Source: Bacillus sp. FJAT-45350 | GTDB taxonomy: Bacteria; Bacillota; Bacilli; Bacillales; NISU01 | NCBI RefSeq assembly: GCF_002335805.1 | Contig: NZ_NISU01000004.1 | Span: 1-60,488, forward strand | DNA length: 60,488 bases | Reading direction: 5' to 3' | Part shown: positions 8,109 to 16,695 of the stretch, one piece after another | Position numbering within the stretch: position 1 is the first letter of the stretch | Layout: every line of letters begins with the position of its first letter | Notes under the pieces: generated by a model | Database searches by the model: none | What the model was told of the DNA's origin: nothing | The model's input: only the letters and a program-made list of their open reading frames with translations | Position numbers and translations under genes: made by a program

Positions 8109-8243
8109 ATGGTTCGTCGCCCTTATATTATGGGCGTAGCCTGCTTGCTAAAAAAGGTACATAGATTAGTTAAAAAAGAAGTTGTTATGTTTGTTTTTGT
8201 GAGAACTATAGCCTCGTCGCGAGGTCAGCGATACAAGCGATAG
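8109..8243 (+). CDS. Small basic peptide coupled to rep (44 aa)
   Basis: An ATG starts three bases after a GTAGGGGGGATA ribosome-binding site that overlaps the rep stop codon, an arrangement that favours translational coupling. The product is basic (KKVHRLVKK in the middle, RGQRYKR at the end) with a short hydrophobic stretch. No family is recognised. The tight spacing and strong ribosome-binding site are the only support. Confidence 0.4.
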   Translation: MVRRPYIMGVACLLKKVHRLVKKEVVMFVFVRTIASSRGQRYKR

Positions 8244-8275
8244 CGCGTCAGGCTCTTGACCTTAAAATGAAGGTC

Positions 8276-8839
8276 CTATATTTGATGAACGCTTACCTTA
8301 TTCCATCTAGCTTGCCAATTCTTTTTAAGAATCCGTTCATTATAGATAGGTAAAAGATTTTCATTATTCAAAAAATATGTTGTCGGTTTAACTATTAAAT
8401 TAACAACATCACTAATACCATAAGGAGCTATTAAAATAACCTTGTTTCTTTTATCTAACTTTACTCCTAATGCTGTTGCTGTTTCTGGAAACTTTGAAAT
8501 TGCATCAACAGAAGAAAAGTAAGGTTCAACATTATTTCTAAGGTGCATCCTGGCTTCATTCTTAACAGACCAAGGAATATTCGGTAAAAGAGATTTTAGT
8601 TTTTCTTCAAATTTCTTTTCTTCTAATTCATTTATTTTTGTTGTATCAAAATAGATTACATCAATATCTGGAATCGGTGTTCTTACACTAAATCTATGTA
8701 AAACATCCCAAATTTTTGTTCTAACAAAACCTGCACAAACCCACCAATCTGGTAAATTTAAAGATTTGGTAGTTTTTAATATGTCCATCATCCATTCATC
8801 TTCTTCTATAAGGGTAATGATGTCAGCCTCATTCAACAC
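8276..8839 (-). CDS. Nucleotidyltransferase family protein (DUF925/NTP_transf_6 type)
   Basis: The 187-residue protein matches the NTP_transf_6 family. WWVCAGFVRTKIWD at about residues 32-45 replaces the usual GG(S/T) loop. IPDIDVIYFD at about 57-66 supplies the paired aspartates, followed by SVKNEARMH. The C-terminal half has ATALGV and APYGISDVVNLIVKPT. Family members are solitary nucleotidyltransferase-fold proteins with unknown substrates. The start is ATG. It stands alone between the two rep regions and points left. Confidence 0.8.
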   Translation of the reverse strand: MLNEADIITLIEEDEWMMDILKTTKSLNLPDWWVCAGFVRTKIWDVLHRFSVRTPIPDIDVIYFDTTKINELEEKKFEEKLKSLLPNIPWSVKNEARMHLRNNVEPYFSSVDAISKFPETATALGVKLDKRNKVILIAPYGISDVVNLIVKPTTYFLNNENLLPIYNERILKKNWQARWNKVSVHQI

Positions 8840-8923
8840 AATAAATAAACTCCTTTTAAGCTGTGTAATATTTAAATTTCTTTTTTCCTTGACCTTATTT
8901 CTTCTTAAAGTAACAGAGGGGCT

Positions 8924-9205
8924 TTAATACTTGAAGAAGCGGTAGCTAGTATGTAATATATTCTGCCTGATACGTTCCTCGGAATACATATCAATTAACT
9001 CTCTAGCCTTATCTGGTCTTATGCCTAATCGTATTAATAAAGAATAACTATCGTTTTCCTCAATTGAGAATGTCCGTTCTTTTAGCGATTGATATTGTTT
9101 TAACAATTCATATACCCTTAAGGAATAGCCACTTCGTTGACGCAGAACATTTCGTAACTTAAATGGTGTAAACTGCTTTTTCCATTCTAATAGAAAAGGA
9201 CGTAG
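8924..9205 (-). pseudogene. Remnant of a Rep_3-type replication initiator
   Basis: The minus strand encodes an open stretch FLLEWKKQFTPFKLRNVLRQRSG.. followed by YSLRVYELLKQYQSLKERTF. This matches the second winged-helix segment of Rep_3 initiators. It runs straight into a C-terminal part LGIRPDKARELIDMYSEERIRQNI, with the middle of that domain missing. There is no plausible start codon or N-terminal domain: stops close the frame near 9215, and the Tn3 element lies beyond. It is best read as an internally deleted, truncated rep gene. The first ATG/TTG inside it (near 9106) would give only 60 residues. Confidence 0.6.
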
Positions 9206-9215
9206 CGTCCCTCTA

Positions 9216-9437
9216 CTAGTGATTGTTATCTCTCAAAACTACTATTCTATCAATGTTTTTTAAACGTATTTCGCATACGATTTTAGAAAAGGCTACGTAC
9301 ATATAAAATTTCACATACCGTATTTGTTTAATAAATATCATAAATAAAAATTAAGCTAGTGTAATTACATCACTTATTTAAGTTTACTTACTCCTAAACT
9401 GTGTTGCCACTCTAAACGCCCATAAATGTACCTACTT
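9216..9437. other. Intergenic stretch left of the Tn3 element
   Basis: No gene is visible. The last five bases (9433-9437, TACTT) are the left copy of the transposon target duplication. The rep remnant and this stretch are what remains of the DNA the transposon entered. Confidence 0.5.
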
Positions 9438-9475
9438 GGGGTACCGTCAGGAAAATGCGGATTTACAACGTTAAG
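9438..9475 (+). repeat. Tn3 left terminal inverted repeat
   Basis: The 38-bp end begins GGGGTACCGTCAGG and ends ACAACGTTAAG. It matches the right end at 16153-16190 at 37 of 38 positions. Confidence 0.95.
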
Positions 9476-9511
9476 CCCATTTTCAAAACGATTCCCCTGT
9501 TTTTAACAACG

Positions 9512-12478
9512 TTAAGAAAGTTTTAGTGGTCTTAAAGAATCTAATGAGACCATTTTCTCCGAATTAAAATGGTATTCTCCTAGTAAATTAATATGTTCCC
9601 AGCCTAAAGGTGACATATGGTGCAATAAGTCTTCATTAAAACTACCTGTCTGTTTTTGATATTCAACTACTTTGGTCAGATGTAGAGTATTCCAGATACT
9701 GATGGCATTGATAATTATGTTTAAAGCACTGGCTCTTTGAAGCTGATGCTGTATGGTTCGTTCCCTAAGTTCTCCTTGTTTTCCGAAGAAAATAGCTCTT
9801 GCCAATCCATTCATGGCTTCTCCTTTATTCAATCCTCTTTGTATTTTTCTTCTTAAAGATTCGTCCGAAATGTAATTAAGAATAAAGATCGTTTTTTCTA
9901 TTCGTCCCATTTCGCGTAAAGCTGTAGCTAAGCTGTTTTGTCTTGAATAAGAACCTAATTTCCCCATAATTAGGGATGCTGAGACTGTTCCTTCTCTTAT
10001 TGAATGAGCCAATCTCAAAACATCCTCATAATTTTCTTTAATGACCTTTGTATTTATTTGTCCACGTAAAATAGCTTCTAGTTTTGGATACTCACTTGCT
10101 TTATCTATTGTAAATAATTTTGAGTCCGATAGATCTCTTATCCTTGGAGCAAACTTAAATCCTAATAAATGGGTCAATCCGAATATTTGGTCTGTGTAAC
10201 CGGCTGTGTCTGTATAATGCTCTTCTATATTTAAATCCGTTTCATGATGTAATAAACCATCCAAAACATGAATTGCATCCCTTGAATTTGTATGAATAAT
10301 CTTTGTGTAATAAGAAGAGAATTGGTCACTCGTAAATCGATAGATGGTGGCTCCTTTTCCAGTTCCGTAATGTGGATTTGAATCTGCATGTAGTGACGAA
10401 ACACCTAGCTGCATTCTCATACCATCTGACGAGGATGTTGTACCGTCGCCCCAATAGGAAGACAATTGTAATTTATGATGAAAATTTACTAATACGGCTT
10501 GGGCTTTATTCATTGCGTCTTCATACATGCGCCATTGAGACACATTGGCTAGTTGCTTATATGTAAATCCGGGTGTTGCTTCAGCCATCTTGCTCAATCC
10601 AATATTCATTCCCATCCCTAAAAGGGCAGCCAAGATAATGATTGTTTCTTCTTTATCTGGTTTTCGATTATTAGAAGCATGTGTAAATTGCTCATGAAAT
10701 TCTGTTATATGGGCAACATCCATGAGTAAATCGGTTAATTTTATTCTTGGGAGCATCTGATAAAGGCTTGCACTAAATTTCTTTGCTTCTTCTGGTACAT
10801 CTTTTTCTAGCCGTGAAATTGATAGTTTTCCTTTTTCAAGAGAAACTCCATCTAACTTGTTGGTATTGGCAGATAACCACTTTAACCTTTCATTAAGACT
10901 GCTTGTTCTCTCTATCATATAATCTTCGAATGATAAACTAACTGATAATCTCGTATCCTCCTTCGTTTGGTTCCATGTATCTTCTGAAAACAAGTATTCC
11001 TCAAAATCCCTATATTGTCTGCTGCCTACAATGGAGACATCACCAGCCCGAACATGCTCCCGAAGTTCTGTTAAAACAGCCATTTCATAGTAATGACGAT
11101 TGATTGTTGTACCATCATCCTCGTATAAATGCTTTTTCCAACGTTTTGAAATAAAATCCACAGGCGAGTCATCAGGCACTTTTCGCTTTCCAGATTCGTT
11201 TATTCCACGGATAATCTCAACAGCTTGTAAAAGTGGTTCATTTGCCTTTGTAGAATGAAATTCCAATACCCTTAGTAGCGTTGGCGTATATTTTCTAAGT
11301 GAATAAAACCGTTTTTGCAATAAGTCTAAATAATCATAGTCGGCAGGACGTGCAAGCTCTTGAGCTTCTTCCACCGAAGAGACAAAGGAATTCCATTCAA
11401 TAACGGATTCTAAAACCTCGAAAACGTCTAATTTTTCCTGTTTTGCTTTGATTAAAGCTTGTCCGATGTTCGTAAAGTGTAAAACCTTCTCATTCAACTT
11501 TTTCCCGTTTTGTTTTTGAATTTCCTCTTGAGCCTTACGACCTTTTGATAACAGACTTAGTATTTGTCTATCATGAATTTCAAAAGCTTTATCTGTTAAC
11601 TCCTGAGTAAGTTGTAATAAAAAGACGGTTAATATTGAATAACGCTTATTTTCCTGAAAATCACGAAAAGCATAAGGCTCATATCTTGAGCCTAAACGGG
11701 ATAGCTGTAACATTCGATTGCGATGCAAATGACTAATGCTTACTGTTTCTAATTCCATTCCTCTTATGTATTCAAGTCTTTCTATCACTTTTAGAAATGT
11801 TTCAGGTGAAGGGTGAGCCGGCGGTTCCTTTAACCAACCCAATATTGTTTTATTGGATTCAGATGGATGCTGCGAAGTAATGATCTCTTCAAGTTTTTCT
11901 TTTTGGTTATTTGTTAGAGATTGACTAACCGTATTAAATAGCTTCTTTTCAGCCATTGCCCTTGCCTCCCACACCATTCTCTCAAGTGTAGTAATAGCAG
12001 GTAGTATGATTTTGTTTTTTCTTAGAAAATCTATGCATTCATGTAGTAGATGAATGGCATCACCATTTTCAAATGCTAATTGATGAAGATGCTTAAATGT
12101 CATTCGATATTCTTTTAGAGTAAAAGTTAAAAAGTCATATTCACTTCGAATTTCCTTTAAATGATCCCAAAGTGTATTTTCTCTTTGGGGATAAAGACTA
12201 AGCGAAGATGGAGTAGCACCGATTTGCTTCGATATATAGTGTATGACTGAATCCGGAATGCTTTTGATATGGGTGTATGGCCAACTCGGATACCGAAGAA
12301 TGGCTAATTGAACGGCGAACCCTAAACGGTTTTCTTCTCTTCTCCTTTTATTTATAATTTCTAAATCCCGTTTGGAAAAAGTGTAGTGTGTTCCCAGAAC
12401 CCACTCATCTTCAGGAATTTGCATAAGGGCCTGTCGCTGTTCCGATGTAAGCAATTCTCTACCTCTCGCAACTTTCAT
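9512..12478 (-). CDS. tnpA: Tn3-family transposase TnpA
   Basis: The 988-residue protein has the normal length of a Tn3 transposase (DUF4158 N-terminal region followed by the DDE_Tnp_Tn3 domain). The N-terminus shows LLTSEQRQAL and YTFSKRDLEIINKRRREENRLGFAVQLAILRYP. The catalytic half shows SYWGDGTTSSSDGMRMQ with the first aspartate, EEHYTDTAGYTDQIFGL with the second, and the C-terminal NALNIIINAISIWNTLHL-like region including ALNIIINAISIWNT. It cuts at the 38-bp ends and produces cointegrates. It is transcribed divergently from tnpR, with the res region between. No frameshift is seen. Confidence 0.97.
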   Translation of the reverse strand: MKVARGRELLTSEQRQALMQIPEDEWVLGTHYTFSKRDLEIINKRRREENRLGFAVQLAILRYPSWPYTHIKSIPDSVIHYISKQIGATPSSLSLYPQRENTLWDHLKEIRSEYDFLTFTLKEYRMTFKHLHQLAFENGDAIHLLHECIDFLRKNKIILPAITTLERMVWEARAMAEKKLFNTVSQSLTNNQKEKLEEIITSQHPSESNKTILGWLKEPPAHPSPETFLKVIERLEYIRGMELETVSISHLHRNRMLQLSRLGSRYEPYAFRDFQENKRYSILTVFLLQLTQELTDKAFEIHDRQILSLLSKGRKAQEEIQKQNGKKLNEKVLHFTNIGQALIKAKQEKLDVFEVLESVIEWNSFVSSVEEAQELARPADYDYLDLLQKRFYSLRKYTPTLLRVLEFHSTKANEPLLQAVEIIRGINESGKRKVPDDSPVDFISKRWKKHLYEDDGTTINRHYYEMAVLTELREHVRAGDVSIVGSRQYRDFEEYLFSEDTWNQTKEDTRLSVSLSFEDYMIERTSSLNERLKWLSANTNKLDGVSLEKGKLSISRLEKDVPEEAKKFSASLYQMLPRIKLTDLLMDVAHITEFHEQFTHASNNRKPDKEETIIILAALLGMGMNIGLSKMAEATPGFTYKQLANVSQWRMYEDAMNKAQAVLVNFHHKLQLSSYWGDGTTSSSDGMRMQLGVSSLHADSNPHYGTGKGATIYRFTSDQFSSYYTKIIHTNSRDAIHVLDGLLHHETDLNIEEHYTDTAGYTDQIFGLTHLLGFKFAPRIRDLSDSKLFTIDKASEYPKLEAILRGQINTKVIKENYEDVLRLAHSIREGTVSASLIMGKLGSYSRQNSLATALREMGRIEKTIFILNYISDESLRRKIQRGLNKGEAMNGLARAIFFGKQGELRERTIQHQLQRASALNIIINAISIWNTLHLTKVVEYQKQTGSFNEDLLHHMSPLGWEHINLLGEYHFNSEKMVSLDSLRPLKLS

Positions 12479-12625
12479 ACAGCATCATCTCATTTCTGTA
12501 ATTATTCAGTTAATTAGTTCAATTATATATCAATAGAGTGTACTCTATTGATACAAGCGTAGTAGACTGATAGAATTACAGATAAGAGTGTCTCATAAGA
12601 CTTGTCTCGAAAATGAGGTGAAAAA
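12479..12625. promoter_or_regulatory. Tn3 res site and divergent tnpA/tnpR promoters
   Basis: The 147-bp gap between the divergent genes contains an inverted repeat at 12530-12551 with arms TCAATAGAGT and ACTCTATTGA around GT, which fits a resolvase crossover site. Further AT-rich half-sites are likely. Position and content match res regions of other Tn3 elements. Confidence 0.65.
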
Positions 12626-13201
12626 ATGAGGAAAATTGGATATGTTCGAGTAAGTTCTGTAGGTCAAAATCCTGCCCGACAAATTCAGCAATTAAAAGAA
12701 ATTGGGATGGATATTATATATGAAGAAAAAATATCTGGTGCAACAAAGGAACGAGAACAATTGCAAAAAATGCTTGGGGATATACAGGAAGGTGACACCA
12801 TTTATATTACCGATTTAACAAGAATCACTCGTAGCACACAAGATTTGTTTGAATTGATTGAAATCATACGAAATAAAAATGCTAACCTAAAGTCACTTAA
12901 AGATACATGGATCGACTTGTCAGAAGAAAATCCTTACAGCCAATTCTTAATTACTGTCATGGCTGGCGTTAACCAATTAGAAAGAGACCTTATTCGTATG
13001 CGTCAACGGGAAGGTATTGAACTAGCAAAAATAGAAGGAAAGTTTAAAGGACGATTAAAAAAATATCATAAGAACCATGCAGGGATGAACTATGCAATAA
13101 AGTTGTATAATGAGGGGAATATGACAGTAAATCAAATATGTGAGATCACAAATGTATCTAGGGCTTCACTATATAGAAAATTAACAGAAGAGAAAAATTA
13201 A
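12626..13201 (+). CDS. tnpR: Serine resolvase TnpR
   Basis: The 191-residue protein resolves the cointegrates made by TnpA. The catalytic N-terminal domain shows GYVRVSSVGQNPARQ with the active Ser10, then EEKISGATKEREQL and DTIYITDLTRITRST. A long helix (VNQLERDLIRMRQREGIELAK) leads to a C-terminal helix-turn-helix MTVNQICEITNVSRASLYRKL. The start is ATG behind GAGGTG. Length and order match Tn3 and Hin-type small serine recombinases. Confidence 0.95.
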   Translation: MRKIGYVRVSSVGQNPARQIQQLKEIGMDIIYEEKISGATKEREQLQKMLGDIQEGDTIYITDLTRITRSTQDLFELIEIIRNKNANLKSLKDTWIDLSEENPYSQFLITVMAGVNQLERDLIRMRQREGIELAKIEGKFKGRLKKYHKNHAGMNYAIKLYNEGNMTVNQICEITNVSRASLYRKLTEEKN

Positions 13202-13331
13202 CACGATAATCACAACACATTGTGAATTGTTTCACTTATACTAACGAGAGTTTAGCACAACAAGAGGAAAAATAATCATCGAAGACAAGCATATACATTA
13301 CACTATAAGGATAATTATTGAGGTGGTTTTA

Positions 13332-13949
13332 ATGTATAAAATAGTAGTCTTATTTATTTTGATTCTAGTTGTAACAGGGTGCCAAATTTCAGAAAGTAAA
13401 TATCCAGAAATTAAACATATAACTACGAATAACCAAGAGGTTGAAAACTATAAAAATTACTTAGGTGCTGTTGATGTTGATGAATTATCTAAAGTTTTAT
13501 TAAAAGAGCATGACATTGTATTAATGTCTTATATACCTCTTTTACCAATAAAAGTGAATATGGATATTAGGAAGCTTGGAGAATTTGAAACAAAGCTAAC
13601 AAGTCAAGAAAAAGAAGGAATTCGTGAAACAATAACTAATTTTATTGGATTACATGAAGTTACGGTAGAGCTAGAACAGTTTACAATTAAGGAAAACTCT
13701 AATATTACAGGTGAAATTTTAGATATAGACTATGATAAAAATAAAATACTAATCGTAGAAGTACCAACTAATAATAAATTTGTTTGGATAACACCAACAG
13801 ATGATGCTTTTTTAAGTTATAAGGGAATAGAAAAACCGTTTTCTTTTAAAGAGATTGAGATAGGGCAAAGAGTATCTGTTTGGTATGTCGGACCAAAAGT
13901 TCTAACAAATCCAGGTAAGGGTACAGCATTAAAAATAATAATTGAGTAA
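13332..13949 (+). CDS. Passenger lipoprotein of the Tn3 element (DUF3221-like)
   Basis: The ATG at 13332, behind GAGGTGG, gives a 205-residue protein with a signal peptide of a membrane lipoprotein (lipobox VTGC, Cys17). The C-terminal part GEILDIDYDKNKILIVEV, ITPTDDAFLSY and IGQRVSVWYVGP resembles the small beta-barrel proteins grouped as DUF3221, but the match is by pattern only. It would be anchored outside the cytoplasmic membrane. It follows tnpR by 130 bases and precedes the split membrane protein gene, so the pair may form the transposon cargo. The stop codon TAA is part of an AACGGG-type repeat. The function is unknown. Confidence 0.65.
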   Translation: MYKIVVLFILILVVTGCQISESKYPEIKHITTNNQEVENYKNYLGAVDVDELSKVLLKEHDIVLMSYIPLLPIKVNMDIRKLGEFETKLTSQEKEGIRETITNFIGLHEVTVELEQFTIKENSNITGEILDIDYDKNKILIVEVPTNNKFVWITPTDDAFLSYKGIEKPFSFKEIEIGQRVSVWYVGPKVLTNPGKGTALKIIIE

Positions 13950-14263
13950 CGGGAGCGTATCTAAAGTTAGCAAATTGTATAACTAAAGAGCAGAAGAGTT
14001 TAAGAAAAGAAATTCGTACAATTAGAAATAGTAAAGATAATTACCTAAGAGAATAATATATCCACTTTTTTAAGAGGTAATAGGTGCAGGGGGAATTTAA
14101 TGATTAGAGATATAATTAAGAACAATATGCCTTTATTTATTGGATTGATTGGCGCTTTCCTCATAGTTTCGATTAGTTATAACATCTATCAAGCTGTTCA
14201 AGTGCAAGAATATAAGAAAACGATTGTTCATTATGGTATGTCAACACTAAACTGGACAAATAA

Positions 14264-15088
14264 TTAAAGGTGTACTGACTTGAATTCGATAGGTGTAACA
14301 TAATCTAGTGAACCATGGATACGAACATGGTTATACCAATGAACATAATCAAAAAGTTCAAGGTCAAGTTCGGGTTGGTTAGAGAATACTCTACCATTCA
14401 CAAACTCAGTTTTAATAACTTTAAAGGTTGCCTCCGCTACAGCGTTGTCATAGGGGGTTCCTTTGTTGCTTAAAGAACGTTCAATTCCAAAGGTTTTTAG
14501 TGCTTCATCAATAAGTTTGTTCTTAAATTCACTGCCCCGATCCGTGTGAAATAATTCAAGACGATGAAGGTTGTATGGAACTTTTGCGAAGGCACGCTGA
14601 ACTAAGGCTGCGTCTTTTTGAGGACCAGCACTATATCCAATAATTTCACGGTTATATAAATCTACTAAAATACAGATGTAATGCCACTTTTGCTGAACTC
14701 GAACGTAAGTCAAGTCACTCACTACGACTTTGAGTTCTTTTTCTTGGTTAAATTCTCGATTTAAGGCATTGCCGATAGGAGATTCATTACACTTTGTTTT
14801 CGATGGTTTAAACTGAGCCACTGTGTATTTGGATACCAGTCCTTGTTCCTTCATAATCCGACTAATACGCCGACGAGAGACTTGCAACCCTTGCTTTTCT
14901 AGTTCTTTCTTTAATTTACGTTGTCCATAAATTTGGCGGCTTCTATTGAAAAGGTCAACGATGAGCTTCGTTACCTCTTCGTCAGGGTTCTCTCGTTTCT
15001 TTGCTTCATAATAATACGTACTTCGAGGAAGTTGTAGGACGTTACACATTGCTGATACCGAGTATTTGTGAAGGTTATTACGGATCAC
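14264..15088 (-). CDS. IS3-family transposase OrfB (copy 2)
   Basis: The sequence is identical in protein to the OrfB at 4801-5625, with the same GTG start and the same DDE motifs (VVSDLTYV, FHTDRGSEF, NAVAEATFK). It is oriented against the interrupted host gene. Confidence 0.95.
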   Translation of the reverse strand: MIRNNLHKYSVSAMCNVLQLPRSTYYYEAKKRENPDEEVTKLIVDLFNRSRQIYGQRKLKKELEKQGLQVSRRRISRIMKEQGLVSKYTVAQFKPSKTKCNESPIGNALNREFNQEKELKVVVSDLTYVRVQQKWHYICILVDLYNREIIGYSAGPQKDAALVQRAFAKVPYNLHRLELFHTDRGSEFKNKLIDEALKTFGIERSLSNKGTPYDNAVAEATFKVIKTEFVNGRVFSNQPELDLELFDYVHWYNHVRIHGSLDYVTPIEFKSVHL

Positions 15089-15090
15089 AT

Positions 15091-15375
15091 CTACTTTCGT
15101 CCCATGATCAGCGCGGCTTGCTTTAAAATGTCATTTTCCATAGCGAGGCGTTGGTTTTCTTTTCGAAGTCGAAGTAGTTCTTCTTGTTCTGGCGTTCGAT
15201 TGTCCTTTTCTTCAAAGGAACCACTTGCCTGGTTTTGTTGAACCCATTTGTCAAAGGAAGAAGCCGTCAATTCGTATTCTTTAATAATTTCCGAACGAGG
15301 TTTACCAGAAGCATATAATTGGACGATTTGTTCTTTGAATTCTTTCGTAAATGATCGGCGCTTACGTTTTGTCAT
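15091..15375 (-). CDS. IS3-family transposase OrfA (copy 2)
   Basis: The protein is identical to the OrfA at 5628-5912: an N-terminal helix-turn-helix and a C-terminal leucine-zipper-like helix. It ends next to the OrfB start, with a possible -1 slip on CGAAAG. Confidence 0.93.
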   Translation of the reverse strand: MTKRKRRSFTKEFKEQIVQLYASGKPRSEIIKEYELTASSFDKWVQQNQASGSFEEKDNRTPEQEELLRLRKENQRLAMENDILKQAALIMGRK

Positions 15376-16066
15376 AGTCTCGTCTCCTTCGAGTAATTTG
15401 ACTCAAGTGTATAGCACCTTAACAAACCTGTCCAACTTAGTGTAGCCTATCCATTATGAAGAAAATAAACTAGGAATGTATTACCTATTATTAGATTCAG
15501 GGGAGTCAGAAAAACTCCACCAAGAGATGAATAATTTAATCAAAAAAATGAATTCAAATGTGTTAAGTGATAAAGATATTAAAGAGTTTCATAATACGAT
15601 ATATTCATTTTATGAATTTTTATTTGTATTGAATTTATTAAACCCATACGGTGAGTACCAGAATAGTATAAGGTTAGCCGCTTTTACTGAAGCGCCATTT
15701 CGCTTTCACTTCTATGGTACCGACCAAGTGGCAAGTCATTCAATGATTAATGATATCCGTTCTTTGTTTCACAATAATATAAATCAACTTTATGTAAGTG
15801 AAGAACTTGAACAGTTAAAAAAGTACATAGAAAATATTGATATGCAGTTATATCAATTTAGGAATACATTTCTTTCAAGGGATTACTTATACCGAGAGAA
15901 GACTAGAGAAAGTATGGAAGAGTTTAATCACCTATTCTATAACGAGATTAAACATTTACATGATGCAATAGATTATGACTGACAACGGGCAGGACTATAC
16001 TTAGTTATAACCTATATCTTTGACATTTTGGTACCAGTCACTGAAGGATAATGGTTGTAGGTTATT

Positions 16067-16092
16067 TAACGGGAGCTTAGCTTAACAAGCCA
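16067..16092. repeat. AACGGG-type repeat unit in the Tn3 right end
   Basis: TAACGGGAGCTTAGCTTAACAAGC belongs to the same family as the units at 91, 13947 and 15984. Two or three such units lie in the last 2.3 kb of the transposon, each after a gene. Confidence 0.4.
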
Positions 16093-16098
16093 AATGAA

Positions 16099-16138
16099 AA
16101 AATCGGTTCCTAAACATTTTGTAAGGAACCGATTTTTC
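16099..16138 (+). terminator. Terminator before the Tn3 right end
   Basis: Arms AAATCGGTTCCT and AGGAACCGATTT surround an 11-13 base loop and are followed by TTTTTCT. It could stop transcripts from the passenger genes before they leave the element. Confidence 0.75.
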
Positions 16139-16152
16139 TATGCTTTTATTTG

Positions 16153-16190
16153 CTTAACGTTGTAAATCCGCATTTTCCTGACGCTACCCC
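16153..16190 (-). repeat. Tn3 right terminal inverted repeat
   Basis: The 38-bp inverted end is followed at 16191-16195 by TACTT, the second copy of the target duplication. One base differs from the left end. Confidence 0.95.
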
Positions 16191-16346
16191 TACTTGTATT
16201 TATTTTTGATATGCTAAGTTTTTTTGTCAATAATCCACTAGTTTGGTCGAAATGCTTTATTTTTAGGATTGATCTTTGCATAATGATTAAGTAAAAAACA
16301 AACTGACTAGTCGGTTGGAAATTTATAGGGGAGTCGAGTTATAAAA

Positions 16347-16472
16347 ATGTCTGACATTCATGATTTATTGTTAGTTGAAAGTTACGAAAAAGCAGTAAAG
16401 TTAAGCCAGATAGATAAATATTTTATTTTATTACTCAAAAAGGAATTGGAGAGAAGAGGAATTCAGTTATAG
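16347..16472 (+). CDS. sda: Sda-like sporulation checkpoint peptide (41 aa)
   Basis: The peptide MSDIHDLLLVESYEKAVKLS.. has the pattern of Sda, an antiparallel helical hairpin that binds the sporulation kinase KinA and blocks entry into sporulation when replication is disturbed. The LL-x-ESY-x-KA motif of helix 1 (residues 7-16) and the LLLKKELERR end of helix 2 (28-37) correspond to LLIESYFKA and LIENEIKRR of the Bacillus subtilis protein. The ATG follows ATAGGGGAG. A terminator follows at 16492. It lies between the Tn3 element and parA, so it belongs to the plasmid backbone. The call rests on pattern similarity over 41 residues. Confidence 0.7.
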   Translation: MSDIHDLLLVESYEKAVKLSQIDKYFILLLKKELERRGIQL

Positions 16473-16491
16473 TATATATTTCACTTTTAAG

Positions 16492-16517
16492 CCTCAGCTT
16501 CTTTGCTGGGGTTTTTA
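16492..16517 (+). terminator. Terminator of the sda-like gene
   Basis: Arms CCTCAGC and GCTGGGG are followed by TTTTTATTT, 20 bases after the stop codon. Confidence 0.7.
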
Positions 16518-16566
16518 TTTATTAAAACTAGTAGAATTCAGAGGAAGAAAAATAAATACCTATATA

Positions 16567-16589
16567 GAAGAAACGTTTATTCGAATATT
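16567..16589. repeat. GAAGAAACGTTTATTCGAAT repeat 1 (candidate partition site)
   Basis: A 23-bp sequence is repeated almost exactly at 16696-16718, both upstream of parA, with 129 bases between starts. Related sites lie at 34767, 35669, 40739, 41733 and 54357. Confidence 0.55.
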
Positions 16590-16695
16590 CATTGTTTTAT
16601 TGGTTTCTGAATATCCAACTTGGCATGCCTATAAATACTTGTTAAAATATATATCTATTGAAGGAATATACCAAGAAACGTAGAATCCTATAAAA

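Larger units (their letters stand above)
14234..15453 (-). mobile_element. IS3-family (IS150 group) insertion sequence, copy 2
   Basis: This 1220-bp element has the same length and the same proteins as the copy at 4771-5990. It is flanked by the 3-bp duplication TTA. It sits inside the second passenger gene of the Tn3 element, so it arrived after that gene was in place. Confidence 0.95.
14100..15982 (+). pseudogene. Membrane-anchored passenger gene split by IS3
   Basis: Codons 1-45 lie at 14100-14233 behind CAGGGGGAA, and the rest lies at 15457-15982. Removing the 1220-bp IS3 element and one TTA duplication restores a single 219-residue frame across the junction ...KTIVHY-EENKLG. The protein has one N-terminal membrane segment (about residues 10-30) and a mainly helical, acidic extracytoplasmic or cytoplasmic part (residues 45-219). 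No family is recognised. The remaining 3' part starts no frame with a good ribosome-binding site, so the gene is probably inactive now. Confidence 0.75.
9438..16190. mobile_element. Tn3-family transposon with two passenger genes
   Basis: The 6753-bp unit is bounded by 38-bp inverted repeats differing at one base (GGGGTACCGTCAGG against GGGGTAGCGTCAGG at the outer end) and by the direct repeat TACTT, the 5-bp target duplication normal for Tn3 elements. It carries tnpA (leftward), a res region, tnpR (rightward), a lipoprotein gene and a membrane protein gene split by an IS3 element. No resistance gene is present. The element looks complete and therefore potentially mobile. Confidence 0.95.
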
